Below the pieces are notes generated by a model. That model saw only the letters and a program-made list of their open reading frames with translations. It had not been told where the DNA came from and did not search any database. A program made the translations under genes and the position numbers. From NCBI RefSeq assembly GCF_009870125.1, contig NC_046679.1, forward strand, positions 19,778,001 through 19,842,000: DNA of 64,000 nt. Reading direction: 5' to 3'. Source of the DNA: Drosophila pseudoobscura (taxonomy: Eukaryota; Arthropoda; Insecta; Diptera; Drosophilidae). Positions 63,187-64,000 of the stretch are shown here, piece by piece (position 1 is the stretch's first letter; the number at the start of each line of letters is the position of its first letter).

Positions 63187-63699
63187 TTTGTTTGAATTCA
63201 GTAAAGTTCAGGAACCAGCTAGAGTTTATATAGCAATCCGCTGCAGACTTAATGCACGGACTAATAGGCTTATCTAATTCATTTATTTTTTTAGTTAAAC
63301 AAATCTGTTCAATTGGCAAGAAGAATTGTTAGTAATGCATAAAAATTGTAAATAACAATTTTAAATGCATTAGAAACGAATTCCATTCTTGTTTGTAAGA
63401 TGCCTGTCAGAATATTCTGTATTTGGTTTCGTATTTAGGGCTTATGCAAAATGGCCACTACATATGGCCTTCCTATGGTTTAGTTTTTGACGAATATATG
63501 GAATATTTAATAATCATGATTAGATAAGTGACAAGTGTGTACGACGCTTTTTCAACGATGAACTCAGATTCGAAAATAGCCTCTTAGACGGTGTATCGAA
63601 TAAGAACTGTTTAAATTGTAGACGCGCTTATTTAATTCATCGTAATTGAAGAATAAAGCATTAAGTTTTTTAAAGCAGCTGATATTTTTAATAAGTATA
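63187..63699. other. Spacer between the two small peptide genes
   Basis: About 510 bases holding the promoter of gene A and the 3' end of gene B. A GATA-type site (AGATAAG on the plus strand) is at 63522-63528. The stretch near 63360-63420 resembles 63880-63930 upstream of gene B, so the duplication unit includes upstream sequence. Confidence 0.5.
63225..63232 (-). promoter_or_regulatory. TATA box of small peptide gene A
   Basis: TATATAAA on the minus strand, 39-46 bases before the start codon. This predicts a very short 5' UTR. Confidence 0.65.
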
Positions 63700-63789
63700 T
63701 CAGCGTCTAGGATAATATAATATAGATCCTCTGTAGGCGTTAGCTGACGACATGAGGAGACCAGCCAGAATGCATCCAAAGATCTTCAT
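63700..63789 (-). CDS. Small secreted peptide B (29 residues), paralogue of A
   Basis: A complete frame of 29 residues. The signal peptide MKIFGCILAGLLMSSANA is nearly the same as in peptide A, followed by YRG and then a different tail, SILYYPRR, ending at TGA. The 38 bases before the ATG differ from those of gene A at about three positions. The mature part is only 11 residues and shares just YRG with A. It is either a rapidly diversified peptide or a copy truncated by a shifted 3' part. Substitutions in the signal peptide are conservative and the frame is intact, which favours a functional gene. Confidence 0.62.
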   Translation of the reverse strand: MKIFGCILAGLLMSSANAYRGSILYYPRR

Positions 63790-63827
63790 TTTGTTTGAAT
63801 TTAATAAAGTTCAGGAATCAGCTAGAG

Positions 63828-63835
63828 TTTGTATA
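63828..63835 (-). promoter_or_regulatory. TATA-like box of small peptide gene B
   Basis: TATACAAA on the minus strand at the same spacing from the start codon as the TATATAAA of gene A, with one base changed. Confidence 0.5.
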
Positions 63836-63934
63836 GAGACTAAACAGAACTAGAGAGAAACAGAATTCATTTAAATTTAAATTCATTCGAAACCCGTTCC
63901 GTTCTTTCTTGTTACAGACATATCATTGTTGTAA

Positions 63935-64000
63935 GGATCTGTTGTTCTGTTGTATATCCCACATTTTCTGCAGTCGGTTTTTAATTTAAACCTGGGAAGA
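63935..64000. repeat. Repeated flank at the window end, matching 62852-62917
   Basis: The end of the window (GGATCTGTTGTTCTGTTG, then CCCACATTTTCTG, then TTTTTAATTTAA and CCTGGGAAGA) parallels GGTCTCCGCTTCTTGCTGCG, CCACATTTTCTG, TTTTTTTAATTTAA and CCTGCGAAGA at 62852-62917. The earlier copy lies about 170-200 bases past the 3' end of gene A. Confidence 0.6.

Noticed and set aside
1-64000. tRNA genes, rRNA, CRISPR arrays, bacterial-type operons or viral insertions
   Set aside because: No tRNA-like B box with a matching A box, no spaced repeat array and no viral or bacterial-type coding block was seen; the gene structure is that of an insect nuclear genome.

Overview
The window looks like a euchromatic stretch of a Drosophila genome. 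Introns are short (about 50-190 bp) with GTAAGT/GTGAGT donors, AATAAA signals follow several genes, and the promoter motifs are typical fly ones (Ohler motif 1, DRE, GATA, TATA). The proteins belong to well-known fly families. The ACTGGG, CAG and CA/TG simple repeats would suit an obscura-group species, but I cannot fix the species from the sequence alone.

Layout. Bases 1-12457 hold no gene I can support. They contain intergenic or intronic DNA, a GC-richer simple-sequence stretch (about 7.54-8.9 kb) and a GC-rich island (about 10.58-11.25 kb), either of which could be a non-coding 5' exon or promoter. A compact block of five genes follows. It comprises a secreted, catalytically dead trypsin-fold protein (12458-13345, +), a diverged proteasome beta2-type subunit in three exons (13914-14981, +), the HGH1 eEF2-folding chaperone in five exons (15676-17086, +), a two-exon DM9/DUF3421 protein (18259-18770, -), and a four-exon GPI-anchored Ly6/quiver-like protein (20357-21193, -). 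Two MITE-like inverted-repeat elements lie in this block.

From about 21.3 kb to 63.08 kb there is a 42 kb gene desert. Reading it against itself shows a large direct, collinear and strongly diverged duplication. A left copy (about 22.7-43.0 kb) and a right copy (about 47.5-61.15 kb) share more than ten blocks in the same order, with islands of very high identity (39/39, 56/58, 60/62 and 68/72 bases) separated by sequence that no longer aligns. The islands carry indels and substitutions that do not respect any reading frame, so they look like conserved non-coding sequence (enhancers or a non-coding transcript). A short third match lies at 62.64-62.83 kb.

At the right edge are two very small, tandemly duplicated minus-strand genes (63082-63186 and 63700-63789). 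They encode 34- and 29-residue secreted peptides, each with a TATA-like box, a near-identical leader and a near-identical signal peptide but different mature peptides. A repeated flank at the window end suggests that the family continues beyond it.

The genes do not form one pathway. HGH1 is a housekeeping gene with a housekeeping promoter. The proteasome paralogue and the serine protease homologue are fast-evolving types that in flies are often tissue-restricted (for example to testis or reproductive tract). DM9 and Ly6 proteins are usually linked to gut or immune roles and to neural or junctional roles respectively.
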